Below, piece after piece: positions 34,776 to 47,839 of a DNA stretch of 64,000 bases (position 1 is the first letter of the stretch; each line of letters begins with the position of its first letter). Source of the stretch: Istiophorus platypterus. Taxonomy: Eukaryota > Chordata > Actinopteri > Istiophoriformes > Istiophoridae. The translations under genes and the position numbers were made by a program. The notes beneath the pieces were generated by a model. It saw only the letters and a list, made by a program, of their open reading frames with translations. It did not search any database and was not told the origin of the DNA. The stretch spans positions 22,941,343 through 23,005,342 of the forward strand of contig CM029121.1 in the NCBI GenBank assembly GCA_016859345.1, given 5' to 3'.

Positions 34776-37579
34776 ATTTTGTCTGTACAGCTAATATAAA
34801 GCTATCTAAAACTGACCACACTGCTTCTTGGATTGTCATTATGTATGTAAATTGACAAAAGTAGGAAATATCAGACTGTAATTCTGTCATTTTAATAACA
34901 ACAAAAGTCAACATACTTCATATCTAGGATGGAAAAAGCTCCTTTCTAAAATTTTCTATTTAAAGGAAATATGTAGAAGGTATTAAGAGAATCATCAAGA
35001 ACCCTTGAACATTTGGAAAATATTACACAGCAAGAATGGAGCCATTTCTAATTCTCTTCAGATACTGTACCTTAATTTCCTTCTTAATAACTATCTTCAT
35101 TTAAGCCATGAGTAGTTCCATCTTTTCAAAGGAGGCTCTATTGCAAACTTAATAAAGGACACTAGCATAATGATAATTAATACACGCTTGATACCATAAT
35201 TCCTTTTTCTCTCTTGGTCTTAGAGAACTGGCAGTCAATAACATACTGTATTATGAAATTGAATGTGACTAATTTTACATGGATTTAAAGCATATCATCT
35301 GGGACATTTCACTTTTTTTTAAGTACAACAATTTTCATTCGTGATGTGGAGTTGGAGATTTGTCATTTTTATTTATGTACACTAATACTGAATTGTTGAA
35401 CTAATTGTTAATTTGATAAAATTACTATGTTAGATTACACTGACTGGCATTAACTGCAATAACAAAAAATAAATAAAAAATAAACAATCTTAGATTTGAC
35501 GAAATAATTTTGTTAATCAATTTTACCCTCTTCATCCAAAGTCATTTTAAAACCATCTCTTTACCAAAAAACTGCATGAGGAACCTTTTGCAAAAAAAAA
35601 AAAAAAAAATTATAACTTGACATAGCATTTTTTTAATTCCATTAAGTATTGATAGGAAATGGTCACCTGTCAGTGTTTCTGAGAATCCACATATCACTGA
35701 TTCCACTTTAGGAGGCTTGAGTGATTTCTTGGAAATCTCAAACGTGGAAGTCTTACTTAAATGATAAATATCTGTCAAGATGTTTTCTGTCATATGAGAA
35801 ACCAAGGGGTTTGCCCTGGAGCACACTGGGGCAGTGAGTGGGAGGCTGCTTTCACCACAGCTCCTCATTTATACCCTATAGGACTCGACTTGGGGAGAAC
35901 AGGATTAAGTGGTTTGAGCTACATCAAGCCAAAACAAATTTAAAAAGCCCACTTAAGCGTCCAGCAATAAACACCAAACTCATCTGATTTTCTTTGTAGC
36001 ATAGCAGAATGAGGAACTGCTCATTTCACGTGTCACACACTTTTAGATGTGATGAATCTCCGGCCATGAATGTATTCACACGCTGTCAAAAACATAATGA
36101 AGCAATCGCATCCAGTGATTCCGCTGCTCCGGAGGTCAGCCTGAACTGCCACCATGCTGCACATATGAAAGATGTAAGATGTAGCTAAGTAAAAATGGCA
36201 TGGCAGAGATGGGACAGAGCAGTGTTCTGTGAGGAAGAGGGCAGTAAGTTGTTTATTAGACGTGTGCCCCGCAGGTCATCCGCACAGATAGGATTTTCCG
36301 CAGCATTCAGCAGCAGATTGATTGATACCACATCATCCCTATATCACAGACTGTCAGTTATATCAAATCTAATTCACTCTCTGAGAGAGCAATTAAAATC
36401 TCTCAATGAGTTTAGTGTGTGTGAGAGTGTGTGTGTGAGTGTGTGAGGCACAGTAGCCGGACTTCATGAAGCCTCCCTAGACCCCAAAATTTTTAATTCT
36501 CATCATAATTAAACACACTCATACTTGTTACTATATTTTTTTAAAGATAATTTGTCATTGATGTTATCTTCCGTTTGATCAGGTTTACTACTGAATCTAC
36601 CTACTTGAACCTACAAGTGCATGCTGCAGAAGTCCTATAGTGTTTCTGCTTGTGCCCGTGGTGAGCTTTGCTATTCATAACAAATCACACATTCACACAT
36701 GCAGTATATGCAAAGCCTGGAAGTGACACGACAAATTGTATTGGACCCAAGTCCCAGATATCCATCCTGACGTTGACTGAGGCATCTGCAAGCGGGAAGA
36801 TAAAAGACAGAACTGGATGTGGATCCAAAATTCTCCACAGAAGGATGAGCTCTTACGCCGGCTCTCGACAGCGGATGGCTTGACACCGATGAGCCTTTCC
36901 TCCGACAGAAATTTGAGCCCAGCTCTATAATCCCCTCCATCCAAAAGTTCAGGCAATCGTTTGGTGGTTCTAAAACTGCAGAGACGTGCAGAGTTTCAAC
37001 GTGCCGTCCCAGTGCCGCTATGCTGATGCCTCTCTGATAATCTACAGAAAGGAGGCAGCAGAGCCAGAGCATATCATAACAATGTTTTGTTTTTCTCTTG
37101 TCTTGCTCTTTGTCTATGAGACAGATTTTAACAGCATTTTGTCAAGTACAGCTTCGAATATATTCTTTTTAAAAACAGCTTTTTAAATGTGATGAGTTGA
37201 CTCTGAATTCAAAGCAGTTCTTCTCCTCCTCTAGTTTTGCAAAATCTACTTCTATATATGTTGTTTTAAATAAATCATGTCCAGTGATTTGTAAAAGTGC
37301 CGTCGCCATAAAAGGAAGCTTTGCAAAGATTAAATCAGGATTTAAAACTGCTCCTCTGTAGGTTGCTGTCAGCTGGATTTTTCAGAGCCTGACTGACGTG
37401 ACCCTCCTCCAACCCTCCACCTCCACTGTTCATGAGAGGCATTCCACAGCGTTACACATCCTTGGGTCCAGCCCCACAAGCCATGACAAATAAGCTTAAT
37501 TAATTAAATTGATTTTTTTTTTTCCAATTAGTCCCTGACAATTGATACGACCTACAAAAACGTGTATCCTCAAAATGGA
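34776..37579. other. Non-coding, no recognised gene
   Basis: Contains an A run at 35592-35609 and the GT microsatellite at 36413. The 133-residue minus frame (36671-37072) overlaps an 87-residue frame on the same strand and a 71-residue frame on the other; none shows a domain. AATTAATTAAATTG at about 37498-37511 is a homeodomain-like AT word next to a T run. Confidence 0.55.
36413..36446 (+). repeat. GT microsatellite
   Basis: Imperfect (GT)n with GA interruptions. Confidence 0.9.
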
Positions 37580-37710
37580 GAATGTCTTGCATTTTTGTTT
37601 GAAAAAAATGATATTTGATGAATTTTCAAAATAGTTGCCAATTTATTTTCTATCGCTACTGCCAATCACCAAGTTGATTATTCAACTAATCATTTCAGCT
37701 CTACCGTGGT
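37580..37710 (+). repeat. Teleost AATCG-type interspersed repeat fragment
   Basis: AAAATAGTTGCCAATTTATTTTC at about 37629-37651, then ATTATTCAACTAATCATTTC and AGCTCTACCG near 37700, is a mutated form of a widespread teleost repeat end that usually reads ATAGTTGGCGATTAATTTTCTG ... CGACTAATCGTTTCAGCTCTA. It may extend upstream to about 37490. Non-coding. Confidence 0.6.
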
Positions 37711-38399
37711 CCTTTAACTATAGTCAATAACTGGATCAGATCATTAGGAGTTTCATAGGTTTGTTTGTTTGGGGGTTTTTTCCCACATTTGGGGCTTTGT
37801 AAAGAAAAAATATTGCCACACTTCTGTTGACTGAAGATTTATCAGTTTGCTGCTGCTACTCTGTGAGATTATACAAAAATATGTTCAAACCTACCTGTAA
37901 ACATTAAGAAGATCTGCTCTTTCCCCAACAAGGTGCCAAGCTCTTTCATCCCTCAGTGACTAGATCTTTTAAATTCAGATGCAGATGAAGAGGAAAGCTG
38001 TTAAAGAACGATTTTTCAAGCCTTGAGATAATTGAGACACCACTTACATTAGAGATATTGATCCTAACTATTCAATAGTCCAGTCAGACTAACTGGAGCA
38101 GTGACAAGGACACCTTTACCAGCTTTGGAGCTCCCGGCTCAGTCAGTAGCACTCGTTTTTTCTTTTGTTTCCTAAATGAGCTAAAAGTGTTGAAACTGCC
38201 CCGCACAAAGTGACTAAAAACAAAGAATCAAATTATTCACCGTGATATTTTGAAATGATGTAAGTTAAATTCCTCAGCTGGTGGAATACAGGTAATGATT
38301 TTTCCCTGAAATGGATATGTTGCACTTAGGAAAATAACTACTATTACAAACAAGTAGCCAGGAAGTGCTTCTCGGAAGATATAATGCAGAATGTAGGAG

Positions 38400-38960
38400 A
38401 GATATATGAAATTCTATTACGAGCCCTTCTACCATCTACACAGCCATTCACGTTCCTGTTGGCCTGGGTGACAGCCATTATAGATGGGGGAACCAATTAC
38501 TTCTTCCACACCATGCAATATTTATGAAACACTTAGCCAACGGACTGGAGGTTAATATTTCATTCACAGATAAGACAGAAACTTACACCCAGAATAGAAC
38601 TTCAAAGAGAATTGCTTTAAGTACCTCATACTGTGAGCAGCATATCCTGGGTTGTTTCAATGTCACCAAACCCACCACCCCCAACATGGTAATGGGTTTG
38701 ATTAATGAAGACCCCTTTTCAGCACATGTGAAACGTGTGCTGGGTGGGGTCTATTGCATACTGTATGTGCGGTTAAGAGACTCCGCCTAGTGATGAGACA
38801 TTGATCAAGTCCCCCTTCACTCTGTGGCCTTAGGCGAGAAGGAGTGGTTCAGATTAGTTGCTCAATAAACAATCTGCCAGAGCCGGGGTCATTTTCAACA
38901 GCAATTAGACTTTGTTAGTGGAGGACTGACAGATATGGATAAATGGTTTTCTTGCAGCAC
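38400..38960. promoter_or_regulatory. Candidate conserved non-coding element
   Basis: Long non-repetitive stretch between simple-sequence regions, with homeodomain- and TCF-like words (GATTAATGAAG about 38700, ACATTGATCAAG about 38800, AGCAATTAGAC about 38900) and ordinary GC content. The 88- and 106-residue frames here lack any domain. Offered only as a place to test for conservation. Confidence 0.2.
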
Positions 38961-39399
38961 CTGTCAGGCCTCTTCACTGTACAGTGAAAGTAATCCCTTA
39001 TCTTTTATATTCACTTGGTATGTTTCACATGACTCCGCTAAGCAATTACGACCCATTAAAACATTTGTGGCTCATTCTGAAGTTCTAATGACCTGCTTCT
39101 TGATGTTGCTATTCATACTGTTTGAGTATGAGTACCCAGCAGCCTGTACTATGTATGATCTACATGAGTGTTTAGCTATTAGACCTATAAATTTTCAACC
39201 CTTGGGTGTTAAGAATTCCCTTTTCTGCAATTTCAACCCATATCCTCAAACCTAGCCTCCCACCACCATCTTATATAATGACAGAAATCTATATATTATC
39301 TGTGATCCCCAGATTAGCCTCTACTTTTTTCTTTTTTTAAACCTATATAGCCGCATTGCTTTAGCGGTGGCAATGCATTTTAATCAGCTGGTTGACTTT

Positions 39400-39572
39400 G
39401 CTCCAGACTAAAATACAGTTTTACTGTATGAAAGCTTTTTTTTGTTGTTGTTCAGTAATTTTGGACATTTTATTAAATATTCGGATCATACAAAACTGGT
39501 TAATTTACGTAGTTTCTGAAGATATTCTAGATTCTGTACTTAAAATTCAGGGGCGCAAATAATTTAACCGGG
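39400..39572 (+). mobile_element. Possible end of a second Tc1-like element
   Basis: The segment closing at 39572 with AGGGGCGCAAATAATTT...CCGGGACTGTAT resembles the terminal inverted repeat of another Tc1-like group, in which the end reads roughly GGGGTGCCAATAATT..GACTGTA. Upstream is a T-rich stretch with TTGTTGTTGTT, common in the 3' non-coding part of those elements. No transposase codons remain and no partner terminus was found, so this is tentative. Confidence 0.4.
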
Positions 39573-39870
39573 ACTGTATCTCGACAACATTAAAAATGGA
39601 TTGCTATAAAATTTTGTCCACACATTCATGGTCCCAAGAGAATGAATCTTACAGACCTATGTGACAGTCGAAGGCATCAGTGAATTTGGCTCAGCCATTC
39701 ATGTCCCCAAGAAAATGTGTCTGAGTAACTTTTTCTCTCCTGTTTAATCAAGCAAAAACATTTGTAGGATTTTTTTTTCATGTAATGTGGTTTATGACCA
39801 AATACCAGCAAATCTAATGACATTTGTCTTGGCCTCAGATGTACTTTTTTTTACTTTAATTTTTGTTGAC
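39573..39870 (+). repeat. Acanthomorph interspersed repeat (unnamed here)
   Basis: The text GGATTGCTATAAAATTTTGTC near 39598, then ACATTCATGGTCCCAAGAG and GAATGAATCTTA, and near 39790 GTTTATGACCAAATACCAGC with CTAATGACATTTGTCTTGGCC, matches my memory of a highly repeated, non-coding element found thousands of times in perch-like fish. In that element the same phrases occur in the same order, usually followed by GTTAGCATGCTAA tracts that are absent here. I do not know its formal class. It abuts the Tc1-like end at 39572. Confidence 0.7.
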
Positions 39871-40168
39871 TGAAAAATCCCTTTTCCACAATTTCACCCC
39901 AGCTCCAACCTACCAATCTAACACAATCTTTTAAAATGCTCCTTATTGATAGAAAATTAAATTTTTCCCCCCTATGAAAAGGAGGAGAGCTCTGGGTTTC
40001 TCTTCTGATCTTCTGACTGACATGAGAGAAGAATGAGAGGGGAGATGTGAAACTGCAACGACATGGTTTCTGGTACTCTGGTGCTAACCACAGATGTACT
40101 ATATGCTCTTATGGATATCATTACCAAATAAAACACTGGAGTAGAGTAAAACATGGAACCTTTAACTT

Positions 40169-40182
40169 GCTTTGATCAAAGC
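40169..40182. promoter_or_regulatory. Palindromic TCF/LEF-type motif
   Basis: GCTTTGATCAAAGC is a perfect 14-bp palindrome with a CTTTGAT TCF/LEF core on each strand. It opens a roughly 220-bp non-repetitive stretch (40170-40395) with an open frame of 72 residues ending at AGCGGTAAAC. I favour a regulatory reading over an exon, because the frame has no recognisable domain and no clear partner exon. Confidence 0.35.
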
Positions 40183-43100
40183 CCCTGAAAAAGCTGACAA
40201 ACTGCATTTGCGCAAACTCTTACACAGTGTGTTTCGGCAAGAATTCCCTGGAGGCGCGACCCATCTGTCCCCGTTTCATCACTACTGTAAAGCCATTGAT
40301 GCTGAGCAGTCAAATTTTATGTCGCTCACACTAAACTCCAGTCATCTGATTTTCAATGAGTTGCCACCGAGCAAGAGAAGACAGCGGTAAACAAGGATAT
40401 TGTTCCTCGTAAGTAACCAGTATGTTTTTGCATAATGAAGTTAGAAACTTAATTTAAAAAAAAAAGAAAAGGAAAAAAAGAAACAGGCACTTTGCTAATT
40501 TCACTTGGCACCACTTAAGCTGTTTCTTTGCTGGTTATAGGAAGAAATATAGACACACAGAGGGTATTACTATCAAAGCGAGGATAAAATCTTCACCTGT
40601 TAATCAGTTTAACATCACTATGTGGGGATGAAACGTAGAATTCCCTCCTTGGATATTGAAGCACTGCACTATTATAGTGCACTACTGTACTATAAGAAGC
40701 AGCCCCGGGTGACAGCATCTGCAAATCAGTCAGTCAACTAGTCAATCAATTATCATAGCCATACCTCACTATTTCATAGCTGCTTCTTTGTTTATGTGTT
40801 GATATTTACCCTGGGCTGTCCATGTGTGTCGTACACCCAGAGTTAAAGATGAGGCTTCACTATGTTAAACCCTCCAAACTCAGTTATTTCAATTCTCGCT
40901 GTTCAGCTGAGGATAAGTTCGGCAGGAAAACACATGTGGAGGTAATACCACTGTTGTGCTTTAACCATCACTGCTGTGTCAAAGAGTGCTGCCTGCTGCA
41001 CTCTGCCAATTCACGAGGGGCTTTATTTTAATGTATGAATATTTGCTATAATTAAGACTCTGGCTGGTTGGTGGATAAAAATATCTTCCAGCAGAAAACA
41101 TTTTGATCCGCCTTTTGCAAGAGGGAATTACATGGTAGTGTAGCGCTATAATTTGGGTGGAGAGAAGGTCTCAGTCAAACAGGATGAGTCACCGCGGGAT
41201 GGGGGGTAGGGGACTGCAATGATTAAACCGCACTCAGACACAAAGTCGTGTCAGGAGCACTGATGGATGCCACAGATGTTTCGCTCTCTCAAGTCACGCC
41301 CAGCAGCGCTGTGACACAGAAACGGAGAATAAGCTTGACGCAGATTAAATCCATAGAAACTCTGCCGCACAGCTATGTTATCCTGGTTATTGATTGTCCA
41401 AAATTCATAAGAAATCATTACTGAAAGACCCACAAATGGCAGTGTTGGCTTCCCGGGGACTTGTGATAAATCAATGAAGCAATGAATCAGTAAAACACTT
41501 GCTATTTACTGGAACATTACACTAACATTGTGAATGACAAACTGTACATGACCATGGGCCAAAACATGTTTTACCTTCTGCTAGGAATTTTTTTTTTTTT
41601 CCTATATAGATCCACTGTAGATGTGACAAAAAGCCAATGACAGAGGAGTGCTCTTCTCTGAGCTACAAAGAAACAGTCCCAGGCTGAGCTAAATTTTGTT
41701 GACACTGCAAAGCTTCTCACATTAGAAAATATGTGACCCTATATCTCACTCTAGCCAAACATTTCTTACTTCTCTAAAGCTCAGAGACGAAGAAAAAAAA
41801 AATAGATAAATCAAGAGTTAGGTTCTGGTGTTTCCCAACCCTCCTTGTACGGCAGTGCCTTCGTTTACTTTGTCTATTGTCATCTCCATCTGTGCACATT
41901 GGAAAATCAATGGCCTGTCTCTTAATGCTCAGCAAGCAGCTAGATGACGAAAAGAACCCTCTCATTAAAGTTAACAAAGTCATCAGTAATACTTCATCAT
42001 GGCTGACAGTGAGGGATAAAAAGTAAAGTAATCTAACGTAACATGCCACAGTAAGAATTCCATGGTTTAAAATGTCTCTCTTTAGTATCTATGAAATACT
42101 GCACAACTTTCTCTCATTTACTGTACCCTCTCCTCTGCTTTCTCACACAATAGATGGCCTCTTTTATTGTTCTAAAAAGGGTCCTATTAGGACCAAAGTA
42201 CAACAAACACAGGCAATTGCTCTTTTTGGGGGAATATTAACAGTGATTACACACCATTATGAAAATCACAGTGTTAAGTGGCATCCCAGTCAGCGTATAC
42301 AACGGGAATGTCACCGTGGGAAAACAAACTGCCCAGCGGTTTTATAAGCCCATTAGAATGTGAAATCCATTTTGACCACCAGAACTACTTAACAAGCCTA
42401 TAAGGGCCAGCATAATCCAGCTTGTATATAGGACTGAAACGACTCACAGGATAATATGCATCATCCTGAGAAATGTCACAGTAAAAAGGGACAGTTACGA
42501 GGTCATTTTTTTCCATGATGTTCCTCAGCTCAGTTAGCATGTATAGACACCATGTCTACCAGAACTCCTGGCGTCCTGGAAGGAATTCATCAGCTACTAC
42601 TTGGTAATTTTTTTTGGCCTAATCAACAGGTAATAGCAGCAATTCCATTGTAGTACTCTCCACAGCCACATAAGAGCATATCTAACGCTTAATATTCTGA
42701 AATACACAGTTTGCAGATATCCAGTCACTAAGACTTTATGGTCTTAAAGTTTTCCCCTCAAGAGATTCATGCTTCCTACCCATCACCACAGATGGGGAAC
42801 TTTTCTGCCAATTTATTATTCATTGCATCTTGGGCCAAGGGAAAATTAATTCCTAACATGAAGATATTTGCAAAGGCATGAAAGCAATCTCATTTTCCTT
42901 AATCTAAATAGCAGGGGCAAAAAGAAAGCCAGCCTTACATCAAAGGACCGTGTTTGTTTGCTCGGCCACTTGCAGTCACTTTGATTACGTCCACATCAAC
43001 CCCTCGTGCGATCTGTGTTTTAATTTGTGTGATCCTGACATTTCTTTGCTTCACCGGAAGATCTTTTTTCCAGTGCTGTGCACACAGCTATATTTAATGC

Positions 43101-44824
43101 TCATCTATTTTGCGGCAACAGAAAACTGCTTAATCTGTAGAAATATTCATTTTCATAATTTCACCTGTTGATTACAAAGTCATTAATTGTCACTAGCCAA
43201 TATCGACCGTTTCTCCTAGAGATGGTAGGTAAACCATGCAACATGTTCTTCACTTCCATGCTATGCCTTGAAATTAAACCTTACACTTAAGTGGCCACTT
43301 TCAAAAAATCTCCACATGACCAGAATATCCAGATCCATGGAGGCACAAGGGAGCAACAGGGTACCCAGAAGTAGAACAAACTTAATTCCAAGCTCCACTA
43401 ATGAGCTCCAATGCTTATTAGCAGAAAACAAAAATGGCCTGAGGGTAGTGGCAGAGGAAAGGCCATGTTGTTACCAAAATAAAAAAAGGAGTTGATTTTC
43501 TGTACGGTGGCAATTTTCAGACATCTTCGACTCATCTTATCAGGCTCAGATCTTCACTGTACGACTTGACTCAGTTTGCTTTAGTGCGAACTGTACATTT
43601 TCAGGCACAGGTGTACTTTAACAGCTACTGCTTTGCTTAGGCTCACTTGTGCTTTGATCTGCAGTATTGAACAAGTGGAAATTTGAGCTGCTGGAATGAT
43701 CTGGTGAAAGCTACAGATCACAGATCAGGGGATACCAAAAACTACCAAAGGATTAATCATATGGGAACCTTAAAAGCCGGTACCTAATCTCTTGGCAAAT
43801 TCATCCAACGGCCATCAGCATATTTTACTCTGCACAAAAGAATTTAAGCAAATGACAAATACGCCATACGCCCCCCTCACTTCCTATCATCTCACGATTG
43901 TTAACTGTGTAATAAAGGCTCGAAATCCCCACAGAATCCCTGATAAAAGAATAATAATCTTGGAAGATATGTCCACCGACAACTCACAACAACACAACTG
44001 TTAGGGAAAGCATTGTTGTTAGGGTTAATAAAAAGGCAAATGTTAATTGCTGGTCTGTGGATTAGTTTACTTATTGCACAATAATTTGTATTTTAAAAGA
44101 TGTAATTTCAAGACCAGTCATTAACTGTGAAAGAGACTTTATGTATACATCTTCCTTTTTCATCTGTCCTTGCCATCATGTCACCTCTGAAAGCTGAAAC
44201 AAACGTGTAAAGTCTACACAACTTGATGAACTCCAGCAGGACTTTCATCTTTACATATGAAAATAAATAAATAAAATATACCTAAAAAAGCAATAGAGAC
44301 AGTTTGAGGTCAAAGTATTGGATGTGTATATTAAATAGATATTTAGATTCACAAAATGAAGCAGCCCCACTTTGGGCCACAGTAGCATGAAACATAACTA
44401 AAGTCATACATCATATTAAAAACTCACTTATTCTAACTATTGATTTATATATTATGCAGTAAATTCTCCACCAAATAGCTTCTGAAATTGCATTCTGCAA
44501 TTTAACATGAATTTCAATCAGCGCTTTCCCATCTAGTCACAAAAGCATATTCATCACCGATGGCGTAATAATGCTCCATCCACAATTTAAATAGTGACAC
44601 AATAACTCCCCTCAAATATTTATTATGCTACATTATTAAATTATGCTGAGCAGTTATGGCTTTGTTTTCTTTTCCTTTTTTCCCCCCACTCTCATTGCAA
44701 TCCGAGATACCCGGTGGCATAAAATACCATTAACTTTGTCCCTTGCTGCCGGCTGTCTGTGTGTCTGATAACATATATTTAACTCTTCTGTCAGGCCAAG
44801 TCACCCCTTTCTCCCTCTCTCATT

Positions 44825-44854
44825 CATTCACACTCACACACACACACACACACT
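44825..44854 (+). repeat. CA microsatellite
   Basis: Twelve to thirteen CA units, preceded by CATTCATTCA. A run of nine C follows at about 44863-44872. Confidence 0.9.
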
Positions 44855-45319
44855 TACAGGAGCCCCCCCCCTTGTTCACACATAGGCTCAGGGCTCCCTC
44901 ATCCCATCTTTTAGAGAGAATGGGTAATTATATAAACAGCTTTCAGCAATGCAGGGACTAGGTCTCAGAGAAAGTGATGCTGTCTAATGTTGGCACATTT
45001 CTATAACATGCTGAAAAATGGGCTCATGAGTATGCCATAAAAAAGTAGCAAGCAAGGAAGAACATGGAGAAGGGAAGGGGGACGAGTTATGTGTGAACAA
45101 TGTTGTTCCGGATACAAAGTGGGTGTTGCAGGAGATTATTTGATTAGTTTTAAAGATCTCACGGTGACTTGACAGCATTTGACATTGCATTTAACAAATG
45201 CAGAGATGATGGTGTCCAGATGTGTTTAAGCTCAAATGCCCACAAATTACAGGTGTCTGCTCTAGAGTAACGTGTAAATATGCCTGATAAATTGCACCCA
45301 CATCTGTTTTGTCCTACTG

Positions 45320-45585
45320 TATTTAGTCAAACACTCCCTTCCCTCTGAGCCAGTTTCTTTTCCTCACACTGTGACAAGTGCTCCAGCCATTTTTCGTGGT
45401 GCCGAGTCTTCCTGGTTTCCTTTTTGACCTTGCCTTTGCCTCATTCCTTTTGATTTTGTCTTCCTGAGTGCCTATCTGTGTACCAGCCTGTTTTTCAGTA
45501 AAGACTTTTGAAACACATTTTTGACTCCTGAGTTGTCCTTTTGAGTCCTCTGCTTTGTGGTTTCCAGTTGTTACACTTTTGTGTG
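45320..45585 (+). repeat. Possible LTR-like relic, pyrimidine-rich
   Basis: A pyrimidine-rich stretch with TTCCTGGTTTCCTTTTTGAC, TTGATTTTGTCTTCCTGAGTG, AGCCTGTTTTTCAGTAAAGAC and TTGACTCCTGAGTTGTCC resembles the 3' part of fish retroelement-type repeats, where CCTGTTT..AATAAAC..TTTTGAAC..CTCCTGAGTCCTG is typical. The AGTAAAG could be a decayed polyadenylation signal. The 91-residue minus-strand frame here (45323-45598) is the Lys/Arg-rich antisense of this tract, not a gene. Confidence 0.4.
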
Positions 45586-46909
45586 CAATATTGGGCAATG
45601 ATTACTGCATATCTGAGAAAAATTACAGTAGCTCCAAACTCCCAATTTTTCAGGGATACCACCTGCTGACTTTGTACCTCCTATGTGTCAAAGAGAGGAT
45701 CTGTTCCTCACAAACTACTTCTAAGACATTAATAAATCCCTGCACGGATTTCAGAAGTCTACAGGTAATTGAAGCTCTGTGCCAGCAATCATTGAAAAGC
45801 ACCCGCACTCTTCTGAACAAAATTTAAAAAAGGTAGGAGGTGGGCGAGAAAGTGAAAGAATAGCAGGGGAGGTCAGAAATGGAAAGAGATCTTTAAGGGC
45901 CCAGATGCCTGCTGGGACAGTTTTCCAGTCGGTGGGCCTTCTAGTGAAGGGTATTTTCCTGAGATTGTACATGATAGAATGTCAAGCCCTGTCCTATTGC
46001 AACCTGAGAACTATGAATGATGTCAATTCAAATGTTCCCAGGACAACAATGAACACACCATCTGTAAACTGTTCCATGGAGGTACAGGATATCTTGGCAC
46101 AAAACCAGAAAAACAAATATGCATATGGTCTTGACAGAAAGATTAATAGAATATAAGGGACTCCTTTAAAGTTAAGCTGATAACACTTTGTTGGGGCCCT
46201 GTGTGATTCACCGACCAAAATAGAACTTCGATAGGCAGCCTAATTCGGCATTATAAAGCATTAGGTAGCTCTCTACTTTAAGTGCAACTATTCAGTGCAA
46301 TTATAGTACTTTTTAAAGCACGGCGTAGAGAGGCATAAATGTCCTTAACATGCAGTAAAGGACCCTACATTATAATGAACTAAAAATTACCTGTTTATAA
46401 AATCCTCTACAATGTCCTCCAAACATTTCAGAAGTTTTACTTTTAATTTATAATGTAACTTATCATAACTTAATCTTTAAAAGAAAGGCCAAAATGTCTC
46501 TAAAAATATGAAGTTTGAGCCTTTTTATATTTCTGAAATATGAAGGTCTTTTTTTATTTTGTTTTTGTTTTTTTATTAACCAACTGACATATCCTAATTC
46601 TAAAGTCACAGTGGCAGATTTGCATGTAAATCTGCCACATCTCCTGGCTCTTAAAGTTACACTCTGTGCCCTGATCCTATGAACAGCATATTTAATTTTT
46701 TCAGAAAAAACAAATTTAAGCAAATGTGAAGATACAACAGAACCCAATGTCAACATCAAACTCTAGACTACGTCAAGCCGCAGAGTATATATAAATACTG
46801 ACTGTACATTTAAGCTTCAAGCCACTTATACTGCGGAATTTTGTAGGTGATATGGACTTGTTAAATGCGCTTATCCTCATATCGGTCCTTTGTATATCAA
46901 GCCTTATGA
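45586..46909. other. Non-coding, no recognised gene
   Basis: Overlapping frames of 125 residues (45779-46156, plus) and 73-74 residues (minus) show no motif. The octamer hairpin at 46611-46638 lies here. Confidence 0.55.
46611..46638. repeat. Perfect 11-bp hairpin with an octamer motif
   Basis: GTGGCAGATTT (46611-46621), loop GCATGT, then AAATCTGCCAC (46628-46638). The left arm plus loop contains ATTTGCAT, the POU-octamer word. Confidence 0.9.
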
Positions 46910-47201
46910 TAGTTTAGCAAAAAAACTGGAAAGCGCTAGCCTGGCTCTTTCAAAAGGCTAAATAAAATCCACCTACCAGCACCTGGTAAAGCTCAACTAA
47001 TTAACGCCTTATATATCTTTAATGTGTACAAAAACCAAGGTGGTGAAAATGAATTCTTGCACTGTTATGGGGAGTTGTGTGCCAGACTATGTCTTGGTTG
47101 GGAGCAGTTCTTGTCACTGTGAGGTTGCCACGGAGAAAGCCCGAGAATCAAGGCAAGAAAGGGACTTGGCCGACTTCCACAAATGTCAAACTATTCCTTA
47201 A
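46910..47201 (+). repeat. Acanthomorph interspersed repeat (CTAGCCTGGCTCT type)
   Basis: The phrases GCTAGCCTGGCTCTTTC (about 46935), CACCTACCAGCACCTGGTAA (46970-46989), CTAATTAACGCCTTATAT, GTACAAAAACCAAGG, GGGAGTTGTGTGCCAGACTA (about 47070) and TGTCAAACTATTCCTTAAA (47184-47202) occur in the same order in a repeat that is extremely common in percomorph genomes. The central GC-richer part, usually rich in GCTAAGCTAA, is shortened and altered here. Class unknown to me, probably non-autonomous. No coding potential. Confidence 0.75.
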
Positions 47202-47839
47202 AGTATGACATTAAAATGTAATGGTACCCAGCAGTTGAGAATCAATATTAACTCGTGATATCATCATCCTCTGTCTCTACTTCATGAGATTTCCACTTGT
47301 TTTTGGAACAAAATGACTTGCCTTTGGTCATCTTTTGTCTCAGTTATGCAGATGTGATTCTTCCATCTTGACCGAATCCTCTAAATGGTAAAACTGAAGC
47401 CCTTGCTGTCAGCTGCCATCTCTCACAAATAATAGGCTATTACACCACAGTAGGTGCTGTACAGAATGGACACCACATACTGTGGACAGACAGTTGTCCA
47501 ATGTAGCAACAGTAAGGTTGGAAACACGCTGATCTATATGGAAAGCATTAGCTCCTTATGGAAGCATTATAATAACCATTTAAATGTTACACAGTAGGCG
47601 ATCATTTCAATTACTAAAGATGCCATAAAGATCTGTGGCTTTAGGATCAATGTCAAATGTGGATGCTTAGATGAAGCCTGTGAAACATGCAGACAGCGAT
47701 AAAAAAAAAAAAAATGCAGTTCCCTCCATCAAAATGCTAAATCACAAGCCGTAATAAGATTTTTATGACAGTTTGATGGTCACTTCTTTAAGTCAGAGTT
47801 GTGTCACAGGCGAGCCATAGCAGGAGCTGCAGATACAAT

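Larger units (their letters stand above)
39871..45319. other. Non-coding, no recognised gene
   Basis: Contains the TCF/LEF palindrome at 40169, a 7-bp dyad (TGCACTA/TAGTGCA) at 40665-40681 and the CA microsatellite at 44825. Small frames up to 91 residues have no domains. Confidence 0.55.

Noticed and set aside
36671..37072. 133-residue minus-strand frame
   Set aside because: Overlapped by other frames on both strands, no domain, and composition like non-coding flanks.
45323..45598. 91-residue Lys/Arg-rich minus-strand frame
   Set aside because: It is the antisense of a pyrimidine-rich, repeat-like tract, so its basic composition is a by-product.
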